This document shows positions 35,401-47,700 of a DNA stretch of 64,000 nt, piece by piece (positions within the stretch are counted from its first letter, which is position 1; every line of letters begins with the position of its first letter). The position numbers and the translations under genes were made by a program. The DNA comes from Clarireedia homoeocarpa (taxonomy: Eukaryota; Ascomycota; Leotiomycetes; Helotiales; Rutstroemiaceae): assembly GCA_001465935.1 (NCBI GenBank), contig LNKV01000011.1:250743-314742 (forward strand), written 5' to 3'. The notes below the pieces were generated by a model. It did not search any database and was not told the DNA's origin. It worked only from the letters and a program-made list of their open reading frames with translations.

Positions 35401-36590
35401 TCCCATGCGTTGGACGCCCTTTGGTTCACTTCTTTGGCCGCTCGTTTGTTATGTATAACCCCCTACCTTGCGTGCGTGTAAGAGGGGCAAGGGATATATC
35501 ACGTCAACCAAGATCAAAGGATGAGACTAGTTGTCCACAGTATAAGGATTTGCTTGCAAGTTCATGCTATCTGTTTCTGATCCACATCATCATAGCCAAG
35601 TAAGATTGATTCGGCGACGACGCTTCTCGCGGATAGCTGTTACTCATTCATCCCATTTTGTCAGCTTGAAATCCATGCAATGAATGAGAATGGTGAGATC
35701 GAAATACTTGCTTTGGGCTGAGACTGTCTTTGAGGACAGCTGTCTTTGTTGGAGGGAGTTGGTTGGACCTGCCCACGTTGTCACAAGTTTTAATCATCGT
35801 CGGTTGATCATTTGGCAATTGATGTTCAGTTTTCACCGTCAATTCAGCATCGACCCCATCAAACCCCAACTAGAACGATGAAGCTTTTTGCTCTACAACT
35901 AATGTGCCATCATGATGCCACTCATGGTCGTTTTTAATATGGTATGGCTTCTTATAGCTCCAGAACAATTTGTAGATTCCCCGTTCCTTATATATTTCCT
36001 AACCTGTAGACTTCTAATGAGTTCTTCTATGCGCACTGAGTGACTATTATCTACACTGAATGAAGATAAGAAGTATATAAGAGAGTATCTAGCACATATA
36101 TGTAGATGCTCAACCACGAGAAAGATGAGCGCATATCAGCAGTATACGATACACATGATCGATGATCCAACCGCTCGAAACGTTCCCTTCATTGTCTAAG
36201 GGATAGCGAATACGTTCCTCACTTTCCAGCGGCAGCATATCATCGTCATTCTTTTGCATTCTTGTCCTCCTCGGAACTTGTTATCATTGTTCCTGCGGAT
36301 CGGTCGCCTTCACAACTTATCTCCCCCCACCGCAGTTCTTCGGCTTCAATCTTTCTGTATCCCTACTAATCACACTGTTCTCCCCCTCCCCTCCCCTCCC
36401 CTCCCCTGCCCCCGCCACCTCTGCTTCATTGTGGACTGTGGTTCGATGAACGTCTTACTCGTAATTTAGAGGAGAGAGTAGATAGATATACAAACCCCCC
36501 ACTGGCTGTATGTACTTACTGTACTCTGTAAGAATGGAGCAACAGATGAGCCGTTGGCCCATTTCAGGATAGATATCGATCACCCGAGTG

Positions 36591-36619
36591 AATCAATCAA
36601 TCAATCAATCAATCAATCA
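36591..36619 (+). repeat. (AATC)n tetranucleotide repeat
   Basis: Seven perfect AATC units, about 600 bp beyond the 3' end of NUG1. Confidence 0.9.
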
Positions 36620-37203
36620 CTTGAGCTAGAAACAGGACGAGGGGGACGCTGGGCTCTCTGATGCAGATGTGCGGTTTAGTGGCTGGAAGAACTTGGGTAA
36701 TTAGATAGACAACAATCAGGTCGTTGAAAGTGCCAGAAATAAGAGTAGGAGTGAAGGGGGAAAAAAGGGGGGAACACAGCAAATTGAAAAGCATGAATGA
36801 ATGAGTATGCTGCTTGTAATATCCAGTTGACAGTGGTACTGCTGGGCATAGAGGGTGAATGTATGATGGTAGTTCTGGGTACTCACCCGTGCCTTGCTGC
36901 TCAAATACAAATACAAATCCTTGAAGACAGAGTACACTCTTTCTTCTACAAGTTTCATTGCACGTGAGAAGTAGATACACACGACTGAACCTAGAGCAAA
37001 GTAGAGTATGATCCACTCTGCAAATTGATGAGCTTGATCGCTAGGAAGTAGTTTGGTTTTAGGATATGTTATCGATTATGTATCTCCAATACACCGAACT
37101 CGGATATACTAACATTTGTATCCCACATATCCTCAATATCTCCAGACGCCTTAACGCCACACGTGAAAGTATAGTTGAGATGCCGCAACTGTCTCGACAT
37201 GAT

Positions 37204-38860
37204 CTACTCTTCCATAACCTCATCCTTGCTGACAGAATCATCGCCCCAAAGTCCCTCCAACTTGAACTCCTCCGCCCATTCCTTGACGATCTCCTTTTGA
37301 TCACCCTTAGCAGCAGTCTCTCCCTTGGAAACACCAGCATCGGGTGCAGGAGCAACAGCCAACACAGGGGCATCCATCCATCCTTGGATTCTACCATCTC
37401 TCCAATCCGTAATGACTGTTGTGGCAGCGCTGCTAAGATTTGGTATACCTCCCTTCCCAAGTCTTCCTCTCTTTCTCGCAACTTGGATAAGGAAGTCTGT
37501 CGTCGAGTCACCATTAATGGTAACCAAGGGTGGAAGGCCATAAACATCCATGAGTTTGTTGAGCATCTCTGGAGAGGAGCTTAATCTCTTCAGCAATAGA
37601 GTTACCGCAGGGACAGGGTCTTCGATTTGCTTTGGAGGGATAGCGTTCAAGAGTACAAGTCGAGCTTGCTCTTCGATTTTGGAGGCCTTTGATCCGTCGC
37701 CTGTAGATGGGAAAACAATACCAGGGGAATCGAGGAGCTTAAGCTTGCTGTCGATCTTGACTTCTCGTAATGAGGTGGTGACACCTGCTTCTGCGCCAAC
37801 CGGGCATGCCGCACCGGCACCACCGAGACGAGACGTAAGAGCATTGATGACTGAGGACTTTCCGACATTTGGATATCCAATGACACCGACCGATACAGAA
37901 CGCTTGAGTTGTTTTGCGGCAGCGTAAGATTTGAGAGCTTTGAAAAGGGTTTGCGAGGTGCTTTTGACGGTTAATTGACTGTGGTTGAAAGTATGTGCGT
38001 TTGCTGCGGGGCCAGAAGCTCGGAGGGGTAAAGTAGGGAAATATCTTCGGAGGTGGATGAGCCATGCTTTGAGAACTGGTGGAGGAATGAGATCGATTTT
38101 GTTCAGAATGAGTATGAGACGTTTCCCACCACTTGCGGCGGCCATGACCATTCGCTCCACTTCTTTGGATCGGGTTCCTTCCGGATCGCGAGCATCGAGA
38201 ACGTAAAGAACGACATCGGCTTGGTCGACTACCTGCTTGAAAACCTTGTCGAAGGCCTTTCGAGACCCATCTTTTAGTGTAGGCACTACTGAAACCCCCC
38301 CGCTGCCATCATTATCATCTTCCGATTCAGAATCGTCGTCTTCGTCCATTTCATCGCCACTGGCAAGCTCATCTTCATATTGCGCTGCTGCTGCTCTAGC
38401 ACTTGCAAGTAAAGCTGCCATGGGATTGGAATCTTCATCCGCATCCTCATCCATCTCGTCGTCATCTAAAATATCGTCCTCCTCAACACCTTCCATTCTA
38501 GCCTCCACCTCTCTTTCAACTTGCTCCCCGGTTTTCGTGGCTTTCGCATCAGCTCGTCTTCTTGCGGCCTCCTCTGCCTTCCTCCTTCTCCCTTCCTCAA
38601 TCTCGGCGAGGATCTTATCTTTGTATGGGAACAGGTTGGGAATTCCAGGGTCCTTCTTCAATCGCGATCGCCATTCTGGGTTTGCTTTTGCGGCTTTACG
38701 AGCCTTCTTCTGTTTCGCTGCTGAAGCCTTCTGAATTTTGTGACGTAGTCGCACCGGCGTACGTTTGCTCGTTGGCTCTGTCAACCAGTCAATTAGCTAT
38801 CATAGTCACAATCGAACGGCTAAATTCCGATGACTCACTTCCAGGTTTGTTTCCACCCAT
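37204..38860 (-). CDS. NUG1: Circularly permuted GTPase of 60S ribosome assembly, Nug1/Grn1
   Basis: A nucleolar/nuclear GTPase of the nucleostemin family, needed for pre-60S maturation and export. Exons are 38860-38839 (MGGNKPG plus one base) and 38777-37204, with a 61-nt intron, for 531 residues. The 5' exon gives the family start running into KPTSKRTPVRLRHKIQKAS. The GTPase motifs occur in permuted order: G4 NKIDL (233-237), then G1 GYPNVGKSS (308-316), then G3 DSPG (357-360). VLDARDPEGTRS before G4 is the YlqF/YawG-family hallmark. The N-terminus is basic with a coiled-coil (about 60-100). An acidic Asp/Glu stretch (about 105-165) separates it from the G domain. It is divergent from the phosphatase gene, with 576 bp between the start codons. 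Confidence 0.95.
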
Positions 38861-39436
38861 TTTGAATGTCGTTACGCAACTTCCAAAACAATTGCTGGAT
38901 GGATGACAGAAAGTACCGAAATCCTGATATCGAAATTTTATTTTCGACCGAGCTTATCGCACAAAAATTATTTTCTAATCTGGAGTCGCTAAACTGCATC
39001 CAGCAACTCCGCTTTTCTGCACGTGATCTGCCAGCTCAATTCGGGAGGACCTACTTTTGACGCCCCTACCCTCTGTGCTCCCCGGCCCCCGCCAGCTCAA
39101 CTCATATATATATCATCCTGTCAGAACCAAGTCGCCCGAGTTTTTCAAGATTTTCCTTCCAACCTTTGCTTTTTTCCACCTCAACCATACCTTTTGCAAC
39201 TGACCCCCAAGAAACCTAGAATTCAGCAGGTCTGAGTCTATCAAAGCAAAAGTTTTGTTGCATATCTCACCCGTCGAGGAGAATTCACGATTCTCCTTCC
39301 TGGGCCGTTGCTCCTTTTTCGCCAATTCCACATATCTCAACGACCACCCCACCAAATCGAATTCGGCAACTTGGGTTTTCATCCCCGCGAGATCCCCTAT
39401 CTACTCGATTGCACTAGAAATTCAGTAAAGGAAATC
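38861..39436. promoter_or_regulatory. Divergent promoter region, NUG1 / HAD phosphatase
   Basis: This holds CACGTGATC at 39020-39028, sharing nine bases with the palindrome in front of the coilin-like gene (10731-10739). There is a TATATATAT run at about 39104-39112, and a long CT/pyrimidine-rich leader (about 39150-39330) before the phosphatase gene. Confidence 0.45.
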
Positions 39437-40511
39437 ATGGGTTCGATTTCTATACAGTTTTCCGCTTCTCCTCAAAGAGCGGTCTTCAGCGGGCTTCTTT
39501 TTGATATGGACGGTACTATTATCGACAGTACCGATGCAATTGTCAAACATTGGCACAAGTAGGTTCTTTCTACACCGCCGCCACAAGGACTTCTTCTAAT
39601 CATTTCGGTTTATAGGCTGGGAGAAGAATTAGGTATAGATGCGAGTGTCATTCTTCAGACCAGCCATGGTAGAAGAACTATTGACGTTCTCAAGGTCGTT
39701 AGTCCGGAGAAGGCGAACTGGGACTGTAAGCTCCACTTATTGTTCATACTACTCGTACCCGCCACTCGCTGCTTACCATTTGGCATATTCACTATGCAAT
39801 TCTGCTACGGCTATTTCCTAAAACACCCTCTCTCTTCTTCTGCTTCATACATATTACAGCCCCTCTTCTCTATACACCATGTTCCTTCAACGCCTTCAAA
39901 ATTCACTGGTCTAATCGTTATATCTAGATGTAAAACATATGGAAAGCCTCGTACCCAAGCTGTTTGGTGCTGATGCCACCGAGATCCCGGGCGCGCGATC
40001 GCTGCTCGACTCCTTGATCGCTGCCAATCATCGTTGGGCCATTGTAACTTCAGGCACAACACCTCTTGTCTCTGGATGGCTGAATGTATTGAACATGCCG
40101 AAACCAGAGCATCTTATTGCAGCTGAAGATGTTGAGAATGGAAAGCCTGACCCTAGTAAGTTCGCTCATTATTATCCAAGAGCTACCTCAGGATTGCCTC
40201 AACATGGCCTATCCCTTCATGATTCCAAGACTAACAGATTGAAAGTGGGCTACAACATGGGCAAAGATAGACTTGGCCTAGCATCTGCGGCAGAGGGTGA
40301 AGTTCTCGTTCTAGAGGACAGTCCCGCTGGTATCCGTGCAGGGAAAGCTGCTGGATGTAAAGTTCTAGCGGTCGTTACCACCCACACTGCCGAGCAAGTA
40401 GCCGAAGCCGGTGCGGATTGGATCGTCAAGGACCTACGAGACGTGAAACTCGTTGGCAATGGTGCCGACGGTGGTATTGAATTGGAGTTTTTGAATACAC
40501 TAATGAAGTGA
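39437..40511 (+). CDS. HAD-superfamily phosphatase (glycerol-3-phosphatase / DOG-phosphatase type)
   Basis: Exons are 39437-39558, 39616-39725, 39928-40155 and 40246-40511, with introns of 57, 202 and 90 nt, for 241 residues. HAD motif I is FDMDGTIID (nucleophile D23, acid D25), motif II is IVTSGT, and motifs III/IV are KPDPMGYNMGKDRLG and LVLEDSPAGIRAGKAAG. The third intron (40156-40245) is a multiple of three without a stop, so an ORF reads through it. Removing it yields the family sequence GKPDPMGYNMGKDRLGLA. Its signals are strong (GTAAGT, ACTAACA). Relatives dephosphorylate glycerol-3-phosphate (Gpp1/2, osmotic stress) or 2-deoxyglucose-6-phosphate. The sequence does not settle the substrate. 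It is probably cytosolic. Confidence 0.9.
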
Positions 40512-40914
40512 TTCCGGTAGTTCCGGCTCTTTTTGGTTTTACAGCACCGAGCGGATCTCTTTTAGAATAGATATGTAGAACTCAGACTTGCGTATAGAGT
40601 TGAACATAGATATGGTTTGGATATAATTATTTACGTATTAGACAGATATGACAGGATACATAGAATGAATTTGGCAATGCAAGCTTTCAGTTAAATTAGC
40701 TCACGCCTATGAGTGATTACATCTGGCTGCACTTTTGGCATCATTTGATGTCGAGTCTGAGTGCAGGGAAGTAGCATTCACCAATTCAGAAAACCCAAAC
40801 CCAGCTAGCTCTATTTGCCATCCTCAAAGTCTCTATAACAAGGTCCTAGATATCATATTTATGTACCTATGCATTACCTAGATCTATCCACCAGCTGGCC
40901 TCAACATGTTCACC

Positions 40915-40985
40915 CATCCATCCATCCATCCATCCATCCATCCATCCATCCATCCATCCATCCATCCATCCATCCATCCATCCAT
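40915..40985 (+). repeat. (ATCC)n microsatellite, about 17 units
   Basis: An uninterrupted CATC/ATCC tetranucleotide array of about 71 bp, downstream of the phosphatase gene. Confidence 0.95.
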
Positions 40986-41104
40986 TCTATTCCCCCCCCA
41001 AAGCATCACTATATTATCATTCATTCATTTATTCATTCATTCCTCCATCGTAATGTAATGTATTGTGAACTCATTCGTAGCCCCGAAACTCCTCTAGAGT
41101 GAAT

Positions 41105-41144
41105 ATACATACATACATACATACATACATACATACAGTAGAAC
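41105..41144 (+). repeat. (ATAC)10 microsatellite
   Basis: Ten perfect ATAC units. Confidence 0.95.
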
Positions 41145-41732
41145 GAACACGATCTCGCCCCGTGGACTTCACACCAGAGTAGAACGGAACAGAAGGGTAT
41201 GATATAAATAAATCAACAAATATACGAGAAACAGCCTAATCTCGGTTGCTTTTGGAAGTAGCATTCACTCACTGCAAACGCTGAAAGACTAATTTTTTGA
41301 CGTGCCACAAAGCTTGGGGAGGGGGAGGGGGAGGGGGCACTGTATTTGTTGTTTGGGGTGAGTGGACGGAATGGTATGGTATGGTATGGTCGTAGGCATT
41401 TATTTGTATCTGAACGTGGAGTGCTTTTTCTTATCCTTGAGTCTTCTACATGTGCGGTGCGGGTAAGCGGTGATAGCTCATATACATTGGACAGTGAGGG
41501 AGCAAGGAAGATGACGGTGAAATGCCATGTTAGACAGCGGTCGAAGCAATCGTACTGACTTCAGTTGACGATGATGGTGAAAATACACAGCAACGGCATG
41601 TTCCGCTCTGGCCACACGTAAAAGCGACCAACCAAGAGATAAAATCCTACATAATAAATACCATGCATCAATCTAAAACCCCAAATCCCAAAGGCCATGT
41701 CACCCCTATATCTCAAACCCAAATCAATCCCC

Positions 41733-44700
41733 TCATCCACTCCCATCCCCCACCAACTCCGCCCTAATCTTCCTCTTCCCCGTACTCTCCTCCCTAACAT
41801 CACTAATCCTAACCTTAACCTTCCCAAACAGCTCAACCTTCACCTCTCTACTTCCCTTTGTAGTCAGCACATAATTCTCTGCGTCAAACTCGCCCTCCGG
41901 CTCCGGGTCCGCCAGATCCCTCAACCGAATCAACGACTCGATCCCGAATCGCGGCACAAACACCACGAACCCATTACTAAAGATCTTCATGACGAAGCCT
42001 TCCTCTTCGACAATCCGGCCCTTGAGCGCTTGACCGACATAGTATTCAATCGAGGCACGACCAGCTTGTTGCGCGTTGCGGTGGCGGATATTGATGTTCT
42101 TGCAAACGGATTCGAGTTTGCCTTTGCTGCGAACAGCCGCGTCGAGAGGTTCGTAGTCGATTGCTGCAGCGAGTTGGCGATGGGCGACAAGATCGGCGTA
42201 CCGACGGATCGGAGAGGTGAAATGGGTGTAGATCTCAGAAGCGAGACCATAGTGGCGGAACTCGGGATACGCTTGAGTGCCCGAGCAGAAGTACTCGGCC
42301 GACATCATGCAACGAGTAGCCATAATACGGACGAGCGTGTTAAAAAATGGCTCGGATGGATCAACGCACGTGTCGAGGGAATCGGCGAGTTCTCTGGAGG
42401 AGCCGACGCGGAGTTCGAGGCCGCGTTTGACCTTAAGTTGGTTGGCCAGTTCCTCAAAGTTGGTTTTGGGAGGGGCGCCGTGCCGACGAAGCATGGCCGT
42501 TTGAGGAAAAGCGGAGTAGATTTTTGCAGCTACGCTGGTGTTGGCTAGTAACATGAACTCTTCAACTAATGACATGGTGTCCAGATGCTTCTTGGTCTTG
42601 ATATCAATCGGATCCGATGTTTCAGATTCCATCTCTACCCTAACTTCCGGGGAAGACAGACTGAGAGCTCCCGCATCCATACGCTTCTGCTTGAATTTCT
42701 TCGATAGCATGAGAAGCGTGCGTATCGCGGTGGTCAGCTCATCCTGCTGGGAAGCATCATCCACGCGGAGCTGAGCTGCCTCATAGCTGAATGCTTCTCG
42801 CGATTTAATGACAGATTTGGTGTACTCTGCATTCACGATTTCTGCATCTGGTGTAATCTCCCACAAACAAGAAAAAGCATATCGCTCCACGTAGGGTTTC
42901 AGAGAACATAGATCTGTACCAAGTAACATTGGTAACATATCAATCCGCTTATCTACTAGATAAACAGTTGTGCCTCGTATACTTGCTTCTGTGTCCATTG
43001 CATTGTTTGGCTTGACGAAATGTGAGACATCTGCAATATGCACACCCACTTCGTAGTTACCATTGGGCAAAGGTCGTGCATGCAATGCATCATCGATATC
43101 CTGACAGCCTATTGGATCAATACTGCATATCTGGAGACCCCGAAGATCACGTCTGTTTTTCCAACCAGGATCCTCCACACTTGCGGGGACTTTCCAATCA
43201 TGGCCTTCTGCTGGTAAACAATCTAAGACCGTTTTCGGGAATGGACGGTATTGCACGTCGTATTCTAAAAGTAGAGCTTCGGTCTCGGCACCTTTTGTTT
43301 CTAGTTCCCCAAGAGATCGGACAAAATGACCAACAGGATACCTGGAATCTCTATCCCAAGAGTCGATGGTGACCAAGACCCGCTTGCCTAGCAGCTCACC
43401 TGCTTGTCTCGTGCGAACACGAATTTTTGGTATCCGCTTGTCCATAGGAATAAGAAAAACTGTTTGTTGCTTACGCCCTTGTTTCACTGACTGACTGACT
43501 GAAGCCTCGTCCACATGGCCTACATACTGTCGCCAATTGCGCTTCACAACTCCCACAACTTTAGCAGTGGGCTGAGGGCGATTTTCGGTACCCTTGCTGT
43601 GGGTCTTCTTTACTTCTTCTTGCAATGCACGTCGTTCTCTTTCGGTAACAACAGCCTCCCCCTCGTCTGCATCAGCATTTTCATCCTTGTTCAAAGTTTC
43701 CTCTTCGATGATCTTTGTAGATGGCTCTTTCCATTGGTCCTTGGGAAGGACCTCGATAACAACAACATCTCCCTGTACAGATCTGTTGATATTTTCTCTG
43801 CCAAGAACAAGTAATGATTTATCAAAGGCGGGGACATGTACGGATCCTTCTAGATAGTTGTACGGCGAAACATTGAAGATACCCTGATGTAACGTCCCGT
43901 TCTTTACCCCAGTCATCATTTTTGAAACAGAGAAATATTCTTGGTAGAGATTCTCTGAGGTCTTCGAATCCCTGGATTCTCGCCCCTCCTGCGCTGCACT
44001 GATCATATCCAGTAACTGATCCGCATTTTCCAAACCACTAACATACTCCCTCAAGGAGCACGCTTGTATTCCATCTTCTTTTGCTTTTCGCAGATTTTCA
44101 CGATCATCACTCAGCATTACCACCGCAGGAATCTTCTTTGATCGTCCTCCTGCGGCTTTAACTGCCTGCGTGATGTGCTCGCCGTACCACTTGACTGCTT
44201 TCCGGACCGCTCTGTCATTTCGATCATTGATTGTTTCACCCGCCTCCCTGACCACATATGTCTCTAACCGAAAGTCATTGAAGAAAACATAGAATCGTTT
44301 ATCTTCACTCTTTGTAAGACCAATCAGACGATTGTAAAGCGGTAAGGATCGGTTTCGCAACTCCTCGAGAACTGTCTGCAGTATGACGACATCGTAGAAG
44401 GCGGATGCATGTTCGAAGAGATCGAGGGCGTTCAGCAGCGCGTTGGTGTCTGGGACAAGGTAATGTCCTTGGGGATATGCCTTTGTTCCAGCTGGAGTTT
44501 CGGATAGAACGAAAGGTGGCACTGCATTAGATAGTGAGCCTTCTATGACGTACACATGTAGATGCTAGAGATCGAACTTACCTACGCCTGCTGCGTCTGG
44601 TGGCGTAGTCTTGAGGCAGCTTGTACAGAGCTTCGATGAACAGGGTATATCTTGACGGAGATACAATTCACGAACAATCTTTTGTACTTTGCCACTTTTG

Positions 44701-44777
44701 GTTGATCGCACATAGACTTTGCTCGATATATTTGAAGCATATGGGTCAGAGCGCAGTGATCTCTTAAGACTTGTCAT
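41733..44777 (-). CDS. RRP44: Exosome catalytic subunit Rrp44/Dis3
   Basis: The 3'-5' exoribonuclease and endonuclease of the RNA exosome, acting in nucleus and cytoplasm on rRNA, mRNA and noncoding RNA. Exons are 44777-44582 and 44521-41733, with a 60-nt intron, for 994 residues. The N-terminal CR3-like cysteines are present (CSSKLCTSC). The PIN endonuclease domain has YLVPDTNALL (D90) and LQTVLEELRNRS. Cold-shock domains follow. The RNB domain carries SIDPIGCQDIDDALH, whose aspartates bind catalytic Mg, plus SPIRRYADLVAHRQL. The C-terminal S1 domain starts near GRIVEEEGFVMKIFSNGFVV. An upstream acceptor at 44543-44544 would leave only a 39-nt intron, so the one at 44522-44523 is preferred, giving DAAGVVPPFVLSE. 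Confidence 0.96.
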
Positions 44778-47700
44778 ACTGATGGAATTGGGGATACAGT
44801 GTGAAAAATGGTATCAGGCTCTCCCCAGGTTGTAAAATTCAGCGAAGGAAGTTTAGAATTATTAGGCGCGTGGTTAAGCGCTTATTCGCGTTCCTTATCA
44901 GAAGACATTACTTAGGTAAGCAGGCTGATAAGCTTTTTGGTACCGGTGCTGCACCTTATTGGCATTGACCTCCCGGCGTGGAAGCTTAACCTTATCGTAT
45001 CCTCATATGGCTGCAGTACTTTGTAGAAAAGCAAACCTAAGATATCACTCACTGCATGTTATAGAAATCGGTCGTCGGGTCAAAAATCCGCTCAATTCAC
45101 ATACCGCAATTTCATGTTACATGTGGAGATCCATCACGCCGGTTGAGACTGTTCAACGAAGGTAACATTCCCTAGATGGTGCAAGTGACCCGAATTCGAT
45201 GCTCTCACCCCTCGCATAGCGATGTCGTGCTCACATTCTATTATCGAAGTATGCTGCTCCGCTACTACATCCACATCCACAACCCGCCCGGTGATGCACA
45301 GCAGCCGTTTCAAATGCGATATCGTTTCGTATATGATAATGCACGCGATGTTTATGGTGTCACTTGACTTCCGGTATCCTGGAAGTAGGTATCTCGTGGC
45401 TATGCGCCGTTTTGATTTGCTCCGAGTCACTTCTTGCCCGCTTGTCTCACCTTTTCGCTACAACCGTAGTTCTCCCTTGATTCCAGTCAAGTAATCTACC
45501 CCGCCAATCAAGAATTTCCTCGCCGGCATGTCTTTGGAAGCTCTGGGCGTGGCGGAGAATGCGAAATCGCTTGCATGATGTCTCAGAATTTTGGTCTTGA
45601 AGAATTCAGGAAATGCCGCGACTTTTTTCGAACGCTACAATTACCTAGTATGGGCAAGGAGAACGGAAGGGATCCAAAAAACCTGTCATCCAATGTCAAA
45701 GGTGCAGAAGATCTCCCGCAGCCCACCTTTGGAATAGCCTCTCGGATACACGCAATCCAAGTGCGGCAAGAGCTTGGACATGATAGTAGCGGCGCGCTCA
45801 ACAAGATAGACGGAAGGGTGTGGCATGGCAGATCAGCCTACATAGCCACACGCAGCCTGGTGATGTGCATCGAAGGCTCGTTGTAAAACGCTCCCAAAAT
45901 GGAGGCCAACGAATAGACTTCCTTCTGTCTTGAGGCTGGTGCTCTTGTTGCCAAAATGTAATGTTTGCAACCATTAGTTAAGGTAGTCCATGGAATGCAC
46001 ATCATGGCGTTCGCTTGCCGAAGAAGCCATGGATTGGGCACACCCTCCCACATTTAATCTTGACTGGACGCGCAAAAGGTCGTTAGAATGTCTTGCTTCT
46101 AGGGTGGTTTTGAGTTCAATAAACCGGGATCTTATGATCTTATGACCTTATGCAAGCGCGGCTCTGCCCGTATCAATGAAAATCGAGAATTGAAAAAATG
46201 GGACTTGTAGATCTGCCGCGACCATCACAGAGTGGACTTTTCACCGCCGTTCGAGTCATCCGTACTTAGGTACCCGCCACAAAATGGGCGAAACTGCCTG
46301 CTCTCAGCCAATGATAAGCGTCGCAGACTCTCTTTTGCGAAGTAAGGGGGCGGTCCAGTAGCTTCGGTAGGAGGTCTGCAATAACCCTAGAGCATTTTGT
46401 CTAGTGCGGCAGATGCAGAGTCATTTTCCACTGCCGATTTATGATATCTTGATACTGGGGTATGTCCAAGCCTTTTGTGAGCAATCAGGAATTGACAGGC
46501 GCTCGTAGTACGAGCTACTGGGGGGGAAAAGTTGGGAACAAATAATATTCGTGACGGAACTGCTACCGCAAGGAATACATTTCTCGGGCCAGAACGGTCG
46601 GATTTTGCTCTTCATGTCGCAATGATCAACACGAGGAGCAGAGGATTGCAGCTAGGTTTTGTTTGAGGATGGCCTTTCACGACGCAATAGGCGACAGACA
46701 GGGCAGACAGAAGGCCGAGATCTCTCCTCGTAAACAAAAAAAGATGCCGAAATATGACCCTGGTTCAATATGGAGAATTCTGTTTCCGAGGACGCCGCAA
46801 TGTCGATTATCTTCCCATATCGGGCCTGCAAGGTCGATTTCTCATGATCAAATAGCAAGGTTTCAGCCGTGGCTTTCGCAACTGTGACCCAGTTGGAGTC
46901 TAAGAACATTAGCCAACTACAGGCACTGGCCAATTGGAAGAGGCCCCCGGGCATTTGCAAACATCATGACTGTAATTCTCTGACTGACCAATACGACATC
47001 GGTCTCGAGTACGCCTCTGGGTTGGCTCCGTTTTGTTGCGAATCATGCTCTGCAGCCTGTCATTCATCATTGTTGCCGTACAAATTCTAAGCTGTATGTT
47101 GATCCCTTCATGGCTGAGCGTCCCCGCCGCTTTTGATATAATGTGAAGCTCGCTAGCCTCCATATCCTAAGCTGCCGAGTGCGGTCTGCTGTTGGGCCTC
47201 TTTGTTTGATAGTGACACAAGTTTTAAAGTGGCATCCTACAAATCTTGTTTTTGATTAGCTGCAGCATCAGCACTAGAACTAAGGATATTTGATGAGTAG
47301 TTACTGCACTCAAGATAGATAACTCTGCATCGTAGATTCAGTACTGGTGGTACCCACGTCAAAGCTGGAATGTTGAAGGCTCCAAAAAGCGCTGCGACAC
47401 GTTCTCAACGTGTCAGGATGTCAGGAAACTGCGCCAGACTGCTCTTTAGGACGTCTCTGTTTCGTCGAAATCCTGGAAAGAAAACCAGCCGAAATCGTTT
47501 ACACGACGGTTTTGAGTCCGAATTGGGCGAGAGACAGATCAAAAGGTCTAGAACTGCAAATGCTACTCGATCGGGTAATTGGAAAGCAACAGCCTTCCTC
47601 CAACTCTGGGCGCGAGCTGGTACATCGTAAAAATGTACGGGGATACTGCAGGCTGATCTCATCCGAAGGAAAAAGTTGTCATGAGCATGCATCCTGGAAG

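Larger units (their letters stand above)
26060..37203. other. About 11 kb gene-poor region upstream of the homeobox gene
   Basis: I found no spliced or single-exon gene here on either strand. The ORFs are short and their translations are low-complexity or shadow repeats (poly-Ser/His/Pro from simple DNA). The region carries many short tandem arrays listed separately, CT-rich and purine-rich tracts, C runs (33429-33443), and several TACGAAGTA and TACCTAGG motifs. The part next to 26059 is presumably the homeobox promoter and long 5' leader. The far end is the 3' side of NUG1. Lineage-specific genes with many introns, or noncoding transcripts, cannot be excluded. Confidence 0.6.
40512..41732. 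other. Intergenic, convergent 3' regions, microsatellite-rich
   Basis: Besides the TCCA and ATAC arrays listed separately, it has GGGGGA repeats at about 41317-41338 and ATGGT pentamers at about 41370-41390. No gene was seen. Confidence 0.6.

Noticed and set aside
26060..37203. Transposon or repeat-induced point mutation explanation for the gene desert
   Set aside because: I saw no terminal repeats, reverse transcriptase or transposase remnants, and no strongly AT-rich block. This is by eye only; a repeat library search would be decisive.
38237..38734. 165-codon Ser-rich ORF (+)
   Set aside because: It is antisense to the acidic region of NUG1.
44544..44581. Alternative RRP44 acceptor giving a 39-nt intron
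   Set aside because: It is below the usual minimum size for fungal introns. The acceptor 21 nt downstream gives a 60-nt intron and keeps the family sequence.
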